From Streptomyces lichenis (lineage in GTDB: Bacteria > Actinomycetota > Actinomycetes > Streptomycetales > Streptomycetaceae), in the NCBI RefSeq assembly GCF_023218175.1, contig NZ_JALPTH010000002.1, forward strand, positions 357,051 through 421,050: a DNA stretch of 64,000 bases. Direction: 5' to 3'. The notes under the pieces were generated by a model that saw only the letters and a list, made by a program, of their open reading frames with translations, was not told the DNA's origin and ran no database searches. Both the position numbers and the translations under genes were made by a program. Below, piece after piece: positions 27,318-36,783 of the stretch (within the stretch, counting starts at the first letter, position 1; each line of letters opens with the position of its first letter).

Positions 27318-27337
27318 CCGACAGCAGGGCAGGGGAA
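27275..27337 (+). repeat. attL of the integrated element
   Basis: Matches 40245-40307: six bases (ACTTTT), one mismatch (A/G at 27281/40251), then 56 identical bases at 27282-27337. The identity runs 20 bases past the tRNA end, as expected for tyrosine-integrase attachment sites in tRNA genes. Confidence 0.93.
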
Positions 27338-27356
27338 ACCCCCTGACCTGCGGTGG

Positions 27357-27390
27357 AGCGCCCCGACCGGTTTCGACCGGGCGGGGCGCT
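27357..27390 (+). terminator. Hairpin downstream of tRNA-Lys inside the element
   Basis: Nine-bp stem AGCGCCCCG (27357-27365) with CGGGGCGCT (27382-27390). It could end the tRNA-Lys transcript now that the native terminator is displaced to 40328-40363. Confidence 0.55.
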
Positions 27391-27408
27391 TCGTCGTTCG
27401 GGGGCGGG

Positions 27409-27433
27409 TGCGTGAGCGATGCGTGAGCGGACG
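27409..27433 (+). repeat. Element-end repeat, left copy
   Basis: A 25-bp sequence containing two direct copies of GCGTGAGCG three bases apart, identical to 40109-40133. It lies 72 bases inside attL. This position fits an arm-type integrase site or an excisionase site. Confidence 0.8.
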
Positions 27434-27537
27434 ATGGGAGCCTTACGTGTCTGGGCTGGACAGGTCGGGTTGAGACACCCCCGTACCGCCGGGGTGGTCA
27501 CTGTCGGTGCAACCGCTCCTCAATTGCGTCGACCGCC

Positions 27538-28505
27538 TCATGAAGATGGCGGAAGACCTGCGTGCTGCTCGCCATGCGCCTCAGGCCGTGCGACAGGTGC
27601 TCGCGCCATGTCGGTGCAGTCGTTGATACGCCATGTGGTGCCCCTGTTCAGGTGCCGGGTGTGGAACACCTCGCGGAACAGACCGAGCGACGGGAGCGAC
27701 CCAATGTCCTTTGCGGCGTTTTTCGTCATCCACGTGCCGAACCGTTCGAGCGGCATTTGCAGGGCGTGCGCGACCTGCGCGATCTCCCCGCCTATGTCGC
27801 ACAGGAGGAAGGCGTCGATCGACTTTCGCTTCTGCTGCGTATCCCGAGACTCTCCATCGAGCCAATCGCTGAAGTGCTGGTTGTAAGCGACCCAGTTTCC
27901 CTCGGGCCCTGAGCCCACCCTTTCTGCGTCCAGCATCGTGTCAATGGAGACCGATGCATTGGTGATCGCTGCTAGTGCCAGAGCGTGCTCGGGGGGCAGT
28001 CCTGCTGGAGGTGTGTGTCCCTCGTACCCCCGGGCTGCGGAGTAGAGAGAATCAGGCGCGAGGTGAACACCGCAGATACCTTCTGCGTGTCTGCGGTGCC
28101 AGCGTCCCGGAGCAGCGCACGGCGAATCTCTTGACGTCTGACCTCAAGAGCGTCGCGCATCTGCCAGCCGCGACTCTGCTGGAGGATGGTCAGAGCAAGC
28201 TTGTAGCGCTTCTCGTTGCTGAACCGCTTCCCCGTCTCTGCGTAGTGACCGGCTGATGCCGGCAGGACGATGCGCCTCTCACTCACCAGCTGTTCGAAGT
28301 ATATCGAGTCGCCGTACGCGGTCTCCGCCACGACGACATTGAATTCCCCGGAGAAATGCAACCTTGCCAAGGTGCTGGTCTCTTCAAATGATGACCTTCG
28401 GAAGGGGAAGCGTGCTTCCTTGCCGTCGGACCGAGTGAAGAAGAAAGTATCAGTTCCCCTGTCTAGCGTGAGCCGAACGATCCGCTCTGTACTTTGATCG
28501 CGCAT
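27538..28505 (-). pseudogene. Frameshifted gene of unknown function, lower GC than its surroundings
   Basis: Two minus-strand frames together make one protein of about 320 residues. The first frame starts MRDQSTERIVRLTLDRGTDT at 28505 and reads well to about 28080 (SNEKRYKLALTILQQSRGWQ). From there the natural reading continues in the -1 frame as GICGVHLAPDSLYSAARGYE and runs to 27538 without a start codon before 27936. The junction lies between about 28075 and 28095. A one-base deletion explains it; a programmed -1 shift is less likely because no clear slippery heptamer is seen. Codons are visibly less GC-biased than neighbours, indicating a foreign source. I recognise no domain. Confidence 0.65.
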
Positions 28506-28535
28506 AGGGAGATCCTTTGCTCGTTAGCCACTCGC

Positions 28536-28784
28536 TCAGGAAACCAGGTCGAACTGCTTGAGCCAGTCCGGATCGGCATCGCCGACCGTTGCCACCAGGC
28601 CGCCGCACAGCAGCACCATGTACAGGGTGAAGGCGATCGGGTCGCCGTAGTGCTCCACCGCCTCGCCGAGGGCGAGATCGGGCGCGTCCGGGTGGCCGAT
28701 GAACCCCGCTGCTTGGAGGAGGTCGTCGTACCCACCGCTGCCGCCGTGCCGCTGCCGCGTGCCGCCGAAGCCGCCGCACTCCAC
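28536..28784 (-). CDS. Small hypothetical protein of the element
   Basis: An 82-residue frame whose last 55 residues look genuinely coding (AGFIGHPDAPDLALGEAVEHYGDPIAFTLYMVLLCGGLVATVGD). It ends DPDWLKQFDLVS. The N-terminal 20 residues overlap, in antisense, the likely true 5' end of the MobC-like gene, so the start is uncertain. It may be divergently transcribed from the mobilization genes, or be the remnant of a larger gene. No function is inferred. Confidence 0.45.
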   Translation of the reverse strand: MECGGFGGTRQRHGGSGGYDDLLQAAGFIGHPDAPDLALGEAVEHYGDPIAFTLYMVLLCGGLVATVGDADPDWLKQFDLVS

Positions 28785-28879
28785 CGGTCGCCCGACGTCG
28801 CAAGCCCGTCTCCAGCGGCCAGCGCAAGCAGCGAGTCGACGCTCGGTACAACGATCAGGAGAAGGCGGACATCCTCCGC

Positions 28880-29203
28880 ATGGCCCGCTCGCTGAACATC
28901 GCCGGCGCCCACTACGTCGGCGCCGTCGTCATGGCGCACGTCCACGGCGACCTCGCCCTGCCCGGCCAGCGCACCTCCCTGGACGACTACATCGACGAGC
29001 TGACCGCCCTCCGCAGTGAGGTGGCGAAGATCGGCAACAACGTCAACCAGGTGGCCCGGAAGCTCAACTCCGGCGGCTGTCCACACCCTGGGGATACCGC
29101 CGTACTGGTCCAGGCCGAGCAGACCCTGGACACCGTCGGCGCCACCGTTCGCCGCATCGCGGCAGCCGCGAACCAGGCCGTCGCCGGGAAGGCGACCGGG
29201 TGA
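28880..29203 (+). CDS. MobC-like plasmid mobilization (relaxosome) protein
   Basis: A 107-residue frame with ALRSEVAKIGNNVNQVARKLNSGG, the hallmark of the MobC family, which helps the relaxase open the origin of transfer. The reading frame continues upstream of ATG 28880 as a basic region (RKPVSSGQRKQRVDARYNDQEKADILR) without a start codon, and another frame upstream reads PPHSTGRPT. Removing one base near T28798 would join them, so the 5' end is probably frameshifted and the ancestral protein longer. The gene overlaps the relaxase start by four bases (GTGA), the usual coupled arrangement. Confidence 0.7.
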   Translation: MARSLNIAGAHYVGAVVMAHVHGDLALPGQRTSLDDYIDELTALRSEVAKIGNNVNQVARKLNSGGCPHPGDTAVLVQAEQTLDTVGATVRRIAAAANQAVAGKATG

Positions 29204-30910
29204 TCGCGAAAATCAGCAGTGGCAAGGACACCGCCGGACTGATCCGCTACCTGTTCGACACGAAGAGGGCCAAGGACCACACCGGCCCGCATCTGGTCGC
29301 CTCCTGGGACGACTTCGCCCCCGACCCCGGCCGCGCCGACGACGTCGACGCCACCCGCAAGCTCCTTGTGGCCGACCTCGACCTGCACGTCAAGCAGGCC
29401 CGGCGGCTCGGGCGCGCCCCCGACAAGCACGTGTGGCACTGCTCGATCCGCGCCGCCGCAACCGACCGCCACCTCGGTGACGACGACTGGGCGGACATCG
29501 CACGCCGAATCGTCACGGTCACCGGCATCGCACCGGACGGCGACCCGGACGGCTGCCGCTGGGTCACCGTCCGCCACGCCCCCGACCACATCCACATCGC
29601 CGCCACCAAGGTCCGCCCCGACCTGCGTACCGCACGGCACTGGAACGACTACCTCACCGCCGACCGCGAGCCGGCCGCCATCGAGAAGGAGTACGGCCTG
29701 TTCCAGGTCGTTCGCGGAGACCGCACGCCGCCAAGCGCCCCACCCGGGCCGAACAGGAGAAGGCCCACCGCCAGGGCCGTGACAAGACGGCCCGCGAACG
29801 CCTGCGTACCGTCGTGCGCACCGCCGTGGCCGCCGCCAGCAGCATGGAGGAGTTCCTCCACCTGCTGCACCGCACCGACGGCGTGCTCGTCGAGGTGGTG
29901 CACTTCCCCTCCGGCGACGTGCGCGGCTACAAGGTCGCCAGCGAGGACACCACGACCGCGAGCGGTACCCCCGTCTGGTTCTCCGGCTCCCGACTCGGGC
30001 CCGACCTCTCCCTGCCCAAGATCAAGGAGCGCCTGGAAGCCACCAGCCCGCAGACCACCGGACCGGGCCAGCGCAGGCCCTCTCCCCGGAACCAGACGAT
30101 CGCCGCTGCCGAGCGCATCCCCCACCACCTCGACCAGACCGACGACCGCGCCGCCCAAGCCCACCTCGCCGCGGTCGGCGAAGCCCTCGACGTCCTCCCC
30201 TTCCTCGCACCATCGGCCCTCCAGCCCGAGCTGCGGAACGCTGCCGCCGCGTTCGAGCGCGCCACCCGTTCCCGCGTCCGGGCTGAGCAGCACCACGCCC
30301 GCACCCTGCGGGGAGCCGTCCGGGCGATGCTCCGCGAGCCGACCCCTCAGGACGGCGCGGCCTTGGCGAGGTTCCTGGACACCGCGATCCTCGTCGCCGC
30401 CACCGCCCGCTGGCACCGGCTCTGCCACCACGACCAGCAGGTCGAAGCCGCCCACCGGACCCTGATCCACCTCCAGACCGCCTACGACCAGGCAGCCCCG
30501 CACCCCTGGCCGACCTCGCCCAGCGCCGACCACCTCAGTCGGCCGTGGACCAGTACGTCCGCCATGTACGTCGGGCCATACCCGAGCACGCCGATCGGAT
30601 CGTCGAAGGCCCCGCCTTCGAGGCCCTCACCGCTGTACTCACCGAGGCCGAGGCAGCGGGCAACGACCCGCAGTATCTACTTCGGCAGGCGGCCGACCAG
30701 CGAGCCCTGGACGACACCCGGTCCCGCGCCAGGACCCTGGCCTGGCGGGTGCGGCGACTCAGCGCCGACCCGGCACCCGACGTTCTCGCCAAGGTGGCGC
30801 AGGCCCGGAGCACTACCCGCGCCGCCATCGCGGGACAGCCCCTCGACACCCCACCCCGCCGAGCGGCGGTCGACGCCACTGCTCGGACGCCACGGCCGCG
30901 GGGGCGCTGA
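29200..30910 (+). pseudogene. Relaxase (MobA/VirD2-like), disrupted by two frameshifts
   Basis: The first 178 codons (from GTG 29200) encode a relaxase domain: IAKISSGKDTAGLIRYLFD at the start, HVWHCSIR near residues 77-84 and the histidine triad RHAPDHIHIAATKV (His126, His130, His132). Near 29728-29735 the frame breaks; the natural continuation AAKRPTRAEQEKAHRQGRDK, then SSMEEFLHLLHRTDGVLVEV, is in the -1 frame. A second -1 break near 30495-30505 leads into ADLAQRRPPQSAVDQYVRHV and the end at 30910. The ancestral protein was about 565 residues. It lies directly after the MobC-like gene. Loss of the C-terminal part probably abolishes transfer. Confidence 0.8.
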
Positions 30911-31057
30911 TCGCGACCGCGCGGACGACCTCCGGGCCCCAGGTTCGGCGCCTCGCCACGCGGCCGTGGGGGCGACTGCTGAAGGGGAAGGCGTGGCCCT
31001 CGACGAGACCGTGAGGAGGGATGGAGGCACGGTCGGCGTCAGGAGGGGAACGCGCAG

Positions 31058-32362
31058 GTGATGGAGAAGTTCGATGTGGATGAGGTGTTGCAGCAGGGTT
31101 TGGACCGGCTGACACTCCTGACGGAGGTGGCGACCGCGTTGTCCAGCACGCTGGACGCGGACAAGGCCATGCACCGGGTCTGCCGGATCATGGTGCCGGC
31201 GTTGGCGGACTGGTGCGCCGTCGACCTCGTCGAGACGCCTCGCGGGGTACGCAGGGTCTGTGCCACCCACCGTGAGCCGGAGATGCCGGCGGCCGGCGGT
31301 GTGGCACTCGGTGTGCTGCCCGCGGTCCCGCCGGAGGCCGGTGATCCGATGGCTCGGGTACTGCGGGGCGCCGGGCCCCTCCTGCTGACCGCCGCCGACC
31401 TCCGGGCGGGGGCCGACGGCCGCGTACCCGCCCAGCATCTGGAGCTGTTCGGCCGGCTGGACACCGCCAGCGCGATCATCGCTCCGCTGCGCGCCCGGCG
31501 CCAGGTCCTCGGCGTCCTGACCCTGGCCCGCGCCGACGACGAGGCCGCCTACACGCCGGACGACCTCGCCCTGGTGGACGACTTGGCGCACCGCATCGCG
31601 CTGTCGCTGGACAACGCCCGGCTGCACGGCGAGACCCAGCGCATCGCCGAACGCCTCCAGCGCTCCTTGCTGCCCACCCTCCCCGACCTCGGGGACGTCC
31701 AGCTCACCGCCCGCTATACCCCGTCCGTCACCACGGCCGAGGTCGGCGGCGACTGGTACGACAGCTTCACTCTGCCCAACGGCCACACCACGCTGATCAT
31801 CGGCGACGTCACCGGCCACGACCTGCGCGCGGCGGTGCGCATGAGCCAGCTGCGCAACATGCTGCGCGGCATCGCCTGCGACCGCGAAGAGCCGCCCGGC
31901 CAGATTCTGCGCCGCCTGGACCTCGCCCAGCAGATCCTCTACACCAGTTCCACCGCCACCTGCATCTACGCCGTCCTGGAAACGGATGCGGACGGATCGT
32001 GGATGCTGCGCTACGCCCAGGCCGGGCACCCTCCGCCGCTGGTGATCACTCCGGAAGGCGACACCGAGTTCCTCGAAGAGGGCTGCAGCATGATGCTCGG
32101 CATCACCGACCTGTCTTCCCGACCCAGCGCCGCCACCACCCTGGTCCCCGGCAGCACCGTCCTGCTCTATACCGATGGCCTGATCGAACGCCGCGGTGAG
32201 AGCATCGACCACGGCCTGACCCGTCTGCGCCAGCACGCCGCGGCGCTCGTCCGGCAGCCGCTGGAGGAGGTGTGCGACGAACTGCTCACCGGGCTGGCCG
32301 CCGACCACACCGACGATGTCGCCCTGCTGGCCCTGCGCCTGCCTCAGCGGCCCATGACGTGA
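31058..32362 (+). CDS. GAF-domain SpoIIE/PP2C serine phosphatase
   Basis: A 434-residue cytosolic regulator. A GAF domain at about residues 15-190 would sense a signal. The C-terminal PP2C/SpoIIE domain (about 200-428) has the metal-binding elements GGDWYDSF, GDVTGHDLRAA, AGHPPPLV, LLYTDGLIE and DDVALLAL. It would dephosphorylate STAS-type anti-anti-sigma proteins; a STAS gene lies convergently 59 bases away. The GTG at 31058 follows AGGAGGGG; ATG 31061 is equally possible. Part of the element's signalling cluster. Confidence 0.88.
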   Translation: MMEKFDVDEVLQQGLDRLTLLTEVATALSSTLDADKAMHRVCRIMVPALADWCAVDLVETPRGVRRVCATHREPEMPAAGGVALGVLPAVPPEAGDPMARVLRGAGPLLLTAADLRAGADGRVPAQHLELFGRLDTASAIIAPLRARRQVLGVLTLARADDEAAYTPDDLALVDDLAHRIALSLDNARLHGETQRIAERLQRSLLPTLPDLGDVQLTARYTPSVTTAEVGGDWYDSFTLPNGHTTLIIGDVTGHDLRAAVRMSQLRNMLRGIACDREEPPGQILRRLDLAQQILYTSSTATCIYAVLETDADGSWMLRYAQAGHPPPLVITPEGDTEFLEEGCSMMLGITDLSSRPSAATTLVPGSTVLLYTDGLIERRGESIDHGLTRLRQHAAALVRQPLEEVCDELLTGLAADHTDDVALLALRLPQRPMT

Positions 32363-32421
32363 TACCGAACACGCGCTCGTCAGGTGCGCGATGCGGGTCT
32401 CGGTGGATCGACGGGAGCCAG

Positions 32422-32802
32422 TCAGGCGGTCAGGGCTTGGTCGAGGTCGGGTCGGCAGTCGATGACAGCGTCGACCCCGACGATCTGCATGGTGCGCCGC
32501 ACGGCATCGGTAAGGGCGGCCAAGCGTAGCCAGCTGCCGGCTTCGGCATGGGCGCGATGGGCCGCGATGAAGATGTTGATGCCGGTGGAGTCCATGAAGC
32601 TGACCTGCTGCAGGTCGACCACGGTGCGCTGCGCCGAGCCCTCGGGGAGGGCCAAGGCCTGCTGGAGGGGGCCGGCGGTGTGGTGGTCGATCTCTCCGGT
32701 CACGGTGAGGATCCTGATGCCGTCGTCGCCGGTCGTGGTGCGGACTGACAACCTGCCGGGTTGTGCAGCGTGCTGGGTGTCCGCCATATCTCCTTCAGCC
32801 AT
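32422..32802 (-). CDS. STAS-domain anti-anti-sigma factor-like protein
   Basis: A 126-residue single STAS domain. RILTVTGEIDHHTAGPLQQAL is the first strand-helix unit and VVDLQQVSFMDSTGINIF contains the phosphorylatable Ser (DST/SG motif). Such proteins bind and inhibit RsbW-type kinases when unphosphorylated. It is convergent with the GAF-SpoIIE gene and divergent from the two ATPase genes, so all three activities of a partner-switching module are adjacent. The start is uncertain: ATG 32802 or ATG 32787. Confidence 0.88.
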   Translation of the reverse strand: MAEGDMADTQHAAQPGRLSVRTTTGDDGIRILTVTGEIDHHTAGPLQQALALPEGSAQRTVVDLQQVSFMDSTGINIFIAAHRAHAEAGSWLRLAALTDAVRRTMQIVGVDAVIDCRPDLDQALTA

Positions 32803-32955
32803 GCGAGCGACTCGGACGCACTACTTCCTGCCGAGCTTAGCCGCCGCCACGGGCCGCGATGACGGCCTGTTCGGGATTCGAGGCGGATAACCGGCGGAGC
32901 GTTTTCCGCACGCACAGGGGTACACGCGTAGCCGTGAAGCGGGGAGGGATGGCGG

Positions 32956-33444
32956 TTGCGACGGATGGCGACGGTGGATGAGGGCGAGGTGTCCCCTCGT
33001 GAGCAGAAGGACCCCCTGGCAGATCGATTCACGCTGGACGGCGGCGGCGCGTGCATCGCCGAGGCCCGCCACCTCGCCGCCGAGTTCCTGGACCTGGCGC
33101 GGTGGGAGTACGACGTGCAGGTCTCGCAACGGGCCGAGGACCTGACCCAACTGGTGGTCAGCGAACTGGTGACCAACGCCTGCAAGTACGCGCCCGGCAC
33201 GGTGGCGGTGGACCTCCGGGTCGTCGGCCGCACGGTGGAGATAGCGGTGTCCGACGGAGACCCGGTACTGCCCGTGGTCCAGGGCAGCGATGCCGACCGG
33301 GTGGGACAGCATGGCTTGGAGATCGTCGCGGCGGTGGTCCAGTCCCTGGAGGCCCGGGTGGAGGCGGACGGCAAGAGCCTCATCGCCCGCATCGCACTGA
33401 CGGACGAGGCGCAGGACCGCGCCGCCACACCCCGGCCCTGCTAA
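32956..33444 (+). CDS. RsbW-like ATP-binding protein (HATPase_c_2)
   Basis: A 162-residue anti-sigma-factor-like kinase. The ATP-binding N-box is VSELVTNACKYAP, followed by a VSDGDPVLP box and RVGQHGLEIVAAV as the lid region, the usual Streptomyces variant. It would either bind a sigma factor or phosphorylate the STAS partner. TTG 32956 has GGGGAGGG at seven bases; ATG 32965 is an alternative. It is a close paralogue of the next gene. No sigma factor gene is nearby. Confidence 0.85.
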   Translation: MRRMATVDEGEVSPREQKDPLADRFTLDGGGACIAEARHLAAEFLDLARWEYDVQVSQRAEDLTQLVVSELVTNACKYAPGTVAVDLRVVGRTVEIAVSDGDPVLPVVQGSDADRVGQHGLEIVAAVVQSLEARVEADGKSLIARIALTDEAQDRAATPRPC

Positions 33445-33688
33445 ACACCCACCTGACACTCCCATCAGGGCTCCAGGACGTTTCACCTGAGGGAGGAACG
33501 TGCACGACGAGTGCGGTGCTGCCATCACCTGTGGCCGGTTCTGTTTCCATGGTGCAGGAGACATGCGTAATGCCCGTGGCGCATGATGGGCTTGACAGCT
33601 ACCGGTGGGTGCGGGGGCGCGTACGAGGGCGGTGGCGGTGGAAGCGGGCTCGCAGACGGGTGAGGGGCCTCGTAGGGCGGGCGGGTCC

Positions 33689-34090
33689 ATGACGGCCTCG
33701 GCGGTGTACGAGGGTGTCTCGTCCTCCATCGCGCTGGCGCGGGACTTCGCAGGCGACTTCCTCGATCGGGTGCGGACGGTGCACGGTGTGCCGGAGCGGG
33801 CGGCGTGGGTGGTGCTGCTGGTGGTCAGTGAGTTGGTGACCAATGTGTGCAAGTACGCGCCTGGACTCTGCCGGCTCGATCTGGCGGCGGACGAGGAGAC
33901 GGTGACGGTGTCGGTGCGCGACAGCTCACCGGTACTGCCGGTGCCGATGGACCTGGACGCCGAGCGGGTGGGCCAGCATGGTCTGGAGATCGTGGCGGCG
34001 GTGTGCCGGGAGTTCGACGTGGTGACCGAGCCGACAGGAAAGCGCACCCGTGCCGTTGTGAGCCTTGTGGACGAAACAGCCCCGGCCTGA
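33689..34090 (+). CDS. RsbW-like ATP-binding protein (HATPase_c_2), tandem paralogue
   Basis: A 133-residue kinase-like domain with VSELVTNVCKYAPG, VRDSSPVLPV and the RVGQHGLEIVAAV segment shared exactly with the previous gene. Overall the two look about half identical, implying an old tandem duplication. ATG 33689 (MTASAVYEG) is chosen because the domain begins soon after; the frame is open from GTG 33605. The 244-base gap before it holds no gene. Partner specificity cannot be told. Confidence 0.83.
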   Translation: MTASAVYEGVSSSIALARDFAGDFLDRVRTVHGVPERAAWVVLLVVSELVTNVCKYAPGLCRLDLAADEETVTVSVRDSSPVLPVPMDLDAERVGQHGLEIVAAVCREFDVVTEPTGKRTRAVVSLVDETAPA

Positions 34091-34576
34091 ATCGGTGGCG
34101 GCTGAATCCGTAGCGCCTGAATCGGTCGCCCCGCTCGGAAACGGGGGCCGGGCCAGCGCTCAGGTCCCAGTCGGCCGGTAGGAGCCCGAGCGCTGAGCGG
34201 CGGCTCCGGTCAACGGTGTCGGCGGCATCGGGGACGACGACCATGCCGGCCTTCACCCCGCCGCGCAGGTACTGAAGTACCTCGGCGTTCAGGCGCTCGC
34301 CGGGCAGGCGGCCCGGACGCCGGGCGGGTATGGGGTGAGCATCTTCGCGGTCGGCCGGGTCGGCCACCTCGCGCGCTGCACACGCAGCCCGTCGGCAGCC
34401 TCGATCCGGGCCCGGACGTCGTGAGTGGACCACGGCAGTCCTGCGGATCCCGGCCCGGGATCGGTGGCGCACGCCTTACGCGATCTCACGCGGACATCGA
34501 CGTCCGCCGTCGCGGTTGCTGCTCTACCCTGACAAAGGTTTTGCCGGGATCGGGGCGGGAACGAGGGCAAGTTGCG
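34091..34576. other. Gap in the signalling cluster, possible gene remnant
   Basis: Nothing on the plus strand is supported. On the minus strand, pieces in two frames read sensibly (HDVRARIEAADGLRVQRA, then EVADPADREDAHPIPARRPG and VVVPDAADTVDRSR), which would fit a decayed gene with a frameshift near 34360. The evidence is only coding-like composition, so I do not call a gene. Confidence 0.3.
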
Positions 34577-36427
34577 ATGCGGGAAGCTGAGGCTGTCTCC
34601 GGCCGTGGTTCAGTGGCTCTGTCGCGAGCGCGGCTGGCAGCGTTGGAGCAGACAGGCTTGTCGGCTGCCGCGGATGCGGGGATGGACCGGTTCGCGCGGC
34701 TGGCGGCGAACGTGCTGGATGTGCCGGTGGCTCTGGTGGCGCTGGCCGAGAGCGACCGGCAGGTCTTCCCCGGCATGGTGGGGCTGGACGACGCGTTGTC
34801 GGTGAGCCGTGAGGCCGGGCTCGCCCACTCCCTGTGCGAGTACGTCGTGAACTCCGGTGGACCGCTGGTGGTCAGCGACGCCCGTGCCGACGATCGCACG
34901 CGCAGCGGGCCGGTGGTCGCCCAGCTGCAGGTGGCCGGCTACGCGGGCATGCCGCTGACCGACGCCGACGGCGTGGTGCTGGGCTCGGTGTCCGCGATCG
35001 ACTCCCGGCCCCGCCGGTGGAGCGAGCGGGAGGTGGAGGCGCTGGCGGACCTCGCCGCGGCGTGCAGCGCGGAGCTGCGGCTGCGGATCGTCTCCCGCCA
35101 GGCCGAGCAGGCCCGCGCCGAGACCGCCGCCCTGCTGGCCCGCTCCGAGCTGGTCCTGCGCGCCGCGGAGGTGCTGGCGGCCACCACCGGGGTGGAGGAG
35201 GTCCGCCGCCGGGTCGGTGAGCTGATCACCAGTGACCTCAAGCCCGCCTATGTCGGCTTCAGCCTCGAACCCGCACTCTCCCCAAGCCTGACCGGCGCCC
35301 GGGGGCTCCGCCGTGCGGGGCAGTCCCGGGAGGTGGAGCCGGGCGACGGCCCCTGGCCCACGGCGCGAGCGGCGCGGGAGAGGCGCATGGTGGTGGTGGA
35401 CGGCGCCGAGGAGATGCGGGCTTCCTACGGCCCGGCGGCGGCCGCCCGCTGGGACGAACTGGGCTTCGCCTCGATGGTGTGCCTGCCGATGAACGGCACC
35501 CGTCAGACCCTCGGAGCGCTGGCCGTCGCCTGGGACAGCCCGCACGCACCGGGTCTGGGGGAGCGCGCGGTCCTCTCGGCCGTCAGCGGCTACGCCGCCC
35601 AAGCCCTGGAGCGCGCCCTCTTCCTGGACGAACGCATCAACGTGGCCAAGCAATTGCAAGAGGCCATGCTCACCGATCTGCCCACCGTCGACGGCTTGGA
35701 GATCGCCGCCCTGTACCGCCCCGCGGCGGAACAGGACATGGTCGGCGGCGACTGGTACGACGCCTACGTGCTCGACCGCGGTGCCGGACCGGGCGGTGAC
35801 GGCGCGGCCCTGGCGGTGACCATCGGCGACATCACCGGTCACGACATGCGCGCGGCCACCTTGATGGGCCAGGCCCGCAGCATGCTCCGCCAAGCCGACC
35901 ACGACCACCCCCATGGCGGCCCGGTCACCGCCGTCACCGCCCTGGAGAGCGCCAACACCTCCCTGGGCACCGAGCTGTCCGGCACCCTCGTCCACGCCCA
36001 CCTCGCCCCCGCCGAAGAGGGCTGGAACCTCACCTGGACCAACGCAGGTCACCCTGCCCCACTCCTGGCCCGCCCCGACCAGACCTGCCACCACCTCGAC
36101 GGCCACAACCTCTTGCTCCACCCCGGCCTGAGCCGCCCACGCACCCAGCAGCGTCTGCACCTGCCCCTCGGCGCCACCCTCCTGCTCTACACCGACGGCC
36201 TCGTCGAACGCCCCGGCAACGACATCGGCGCCGGCATCCGCCACGCCTGCACCCTCCTCCACGACGGCGCCGACATGCCACTGGACGACCTCCTACGCCA
36301 CATCGCCGACCGCGTCGCCGGAGCCGCACCCGGAGACGACGTCGCCCTGCTCGCCCTCCGCGTCACCGCGCCGCCACCGGCCTCCGCAGACGGGCTCGGA
36401 GCGGGGCGCTCGATTCACGGGACGTAG
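34577..36427 (+). CDS. GAF-GAF-SpoIIE/PP2C serine phosphatase
   Basis: A 616-residue soluble phosphatase. Two GAF-like domains (about residues 20-190 and 200-370; VALAESDRQVFPGMVGL in the first is typical) precede the PP2C domain with VGGDWYDAY, GDITGHDMRAA, NAGHPAPLL, LLYTDGLVE and DDVALLAL. It would act on STAS proteins in response to a small-molecule or redox signal. The longer open frame from 34421 is not needed; ATG 34577 starts a normal N terminus. It is the second phosphatase of the element, suggesting two inputs to one switch. Confidence 0.86.
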   Translation: MREAEAVSGRGSVALSRARLAALEQTGLSAAADAGMDRFARLAANVLDVPVALVALAESDRQVFPGMVGLDDALSVSREAGLAHSLCEYVVNSGGPLVVSDARADDRTRSGPVVAQLQVAGYAGMPLTDADGVVLGSVSAIDSRPRRWSEREVEALADLAAACSAELRLRIVSRQAEQARAETAALLARSELVLRAAEVLAATTGVEEVRRRVGELITSDLKPAYVGFSLEPALSPSLTGARGLRRAGQSREVEPGDGPWPTARAARERRMVVVDGAEEMRASYGPAAAARWDELGFASMVCLPMNGTRQTLGALAVAWDSPHAPGLGERAVLSAVSGYAAQALERALFLDERINVAKQLQEAMLTDLPTVDGLEIAALYRPAAEQDMVGGDWYDAYVLDRGAGPGGDGAALAVTIGDITGHDMRAATLMGQARSMLRQADHDHPHGGPVTAVTALESANTSLGTELSGTLVHAHLAPAEEGWNLTWTNAGHPAPLLARPDQTCHHLDGHNLLLHPGLSRPRTQQRLHLPLGATLLLYTDGLVERPGNDIGAGIRHACTLLHDGADMPLDDLLRHIADRVAGAAPGDDVALLALRVTAPPPASADGLGAGRSIHGT

Positions 36428-36528
36428 GCGGGGAACACGGGGAAAGGTACCCAGCCGGGTGGCTCACCGCCGATGTCGCATCCGTGCGACGCCTCGAAAG
36501 AGGTGGCCTCCCGGGAGAGGAGATGGCG

Positions 36529-36783
36529 ATGAAGGGCGGCTCGACGACACAGCCGACGGCCGGGGACGTGTCCCTGGTCCACGACCCTGCGGCCGATGTA
36601 CCCGTCGCGGCCGGGCGACCGGACTCGGTGATCTTTCACCTCGGCGACGAACGACACATCGAAGCCTGGTACGACCAGGGCGAGGAAGTGCTGAAGTTCT
36701 CCGCGCGAGGGAGCGGCACCGTCGCGGTGCTCGCCGCGGACGAGAGCCCCTTCCTCGCCCTGACCGTCCTGTCCCGCCTCTGA
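36529..36783 (+). CDS. Small hypothetical protein
   Basis: An 84-residue acidic protein with SVIFHLGDERHIEAWYDQGEE as its most distinctive stretch and no known motif. ATG 36529 is favoured by GAGAGGAG about seven bases upstream; ATG 36523 also reads in frame. It follows the GAF-GAF-SpoIIE gene by about 100 bases in the same direction and could be part of its transcript. The predicted beta-rich pattern is unremarkable. Confidence 0.6.
   Translation: MKGGSTTQPTAGDVSLVHDPAADVPVAAGRPDSVIFHLGDERHIEAWYDQGEEVLKFSARGSGTVAVLAADESPFLALTVLSRL

Noticed and set aside
27256..27501. Short minus-strand frame containing VGRVGLEPTTNG
   Set aside because: This peptide is the well-known artefact of translating tRNA-Lys in antisense; it recurs at the attR copy.
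28494..28895. Plus-strand frame before the MobC-like gene
   Set aside because: Left part is antisense to the small hypothetical gene at 28536-28784; no family resemblance.
30911..31057. Further open frame after the relaxase remnant
   Set aside because: Continuation of a shifted relaxase frame; no independent start or motif.
33825..34472. Minus-strand frame in the signalling cluster
   Set aside because: Its right half reads sensibly in short pieces but the left half is antisense to a real ATPase gene and no start or family is evident.
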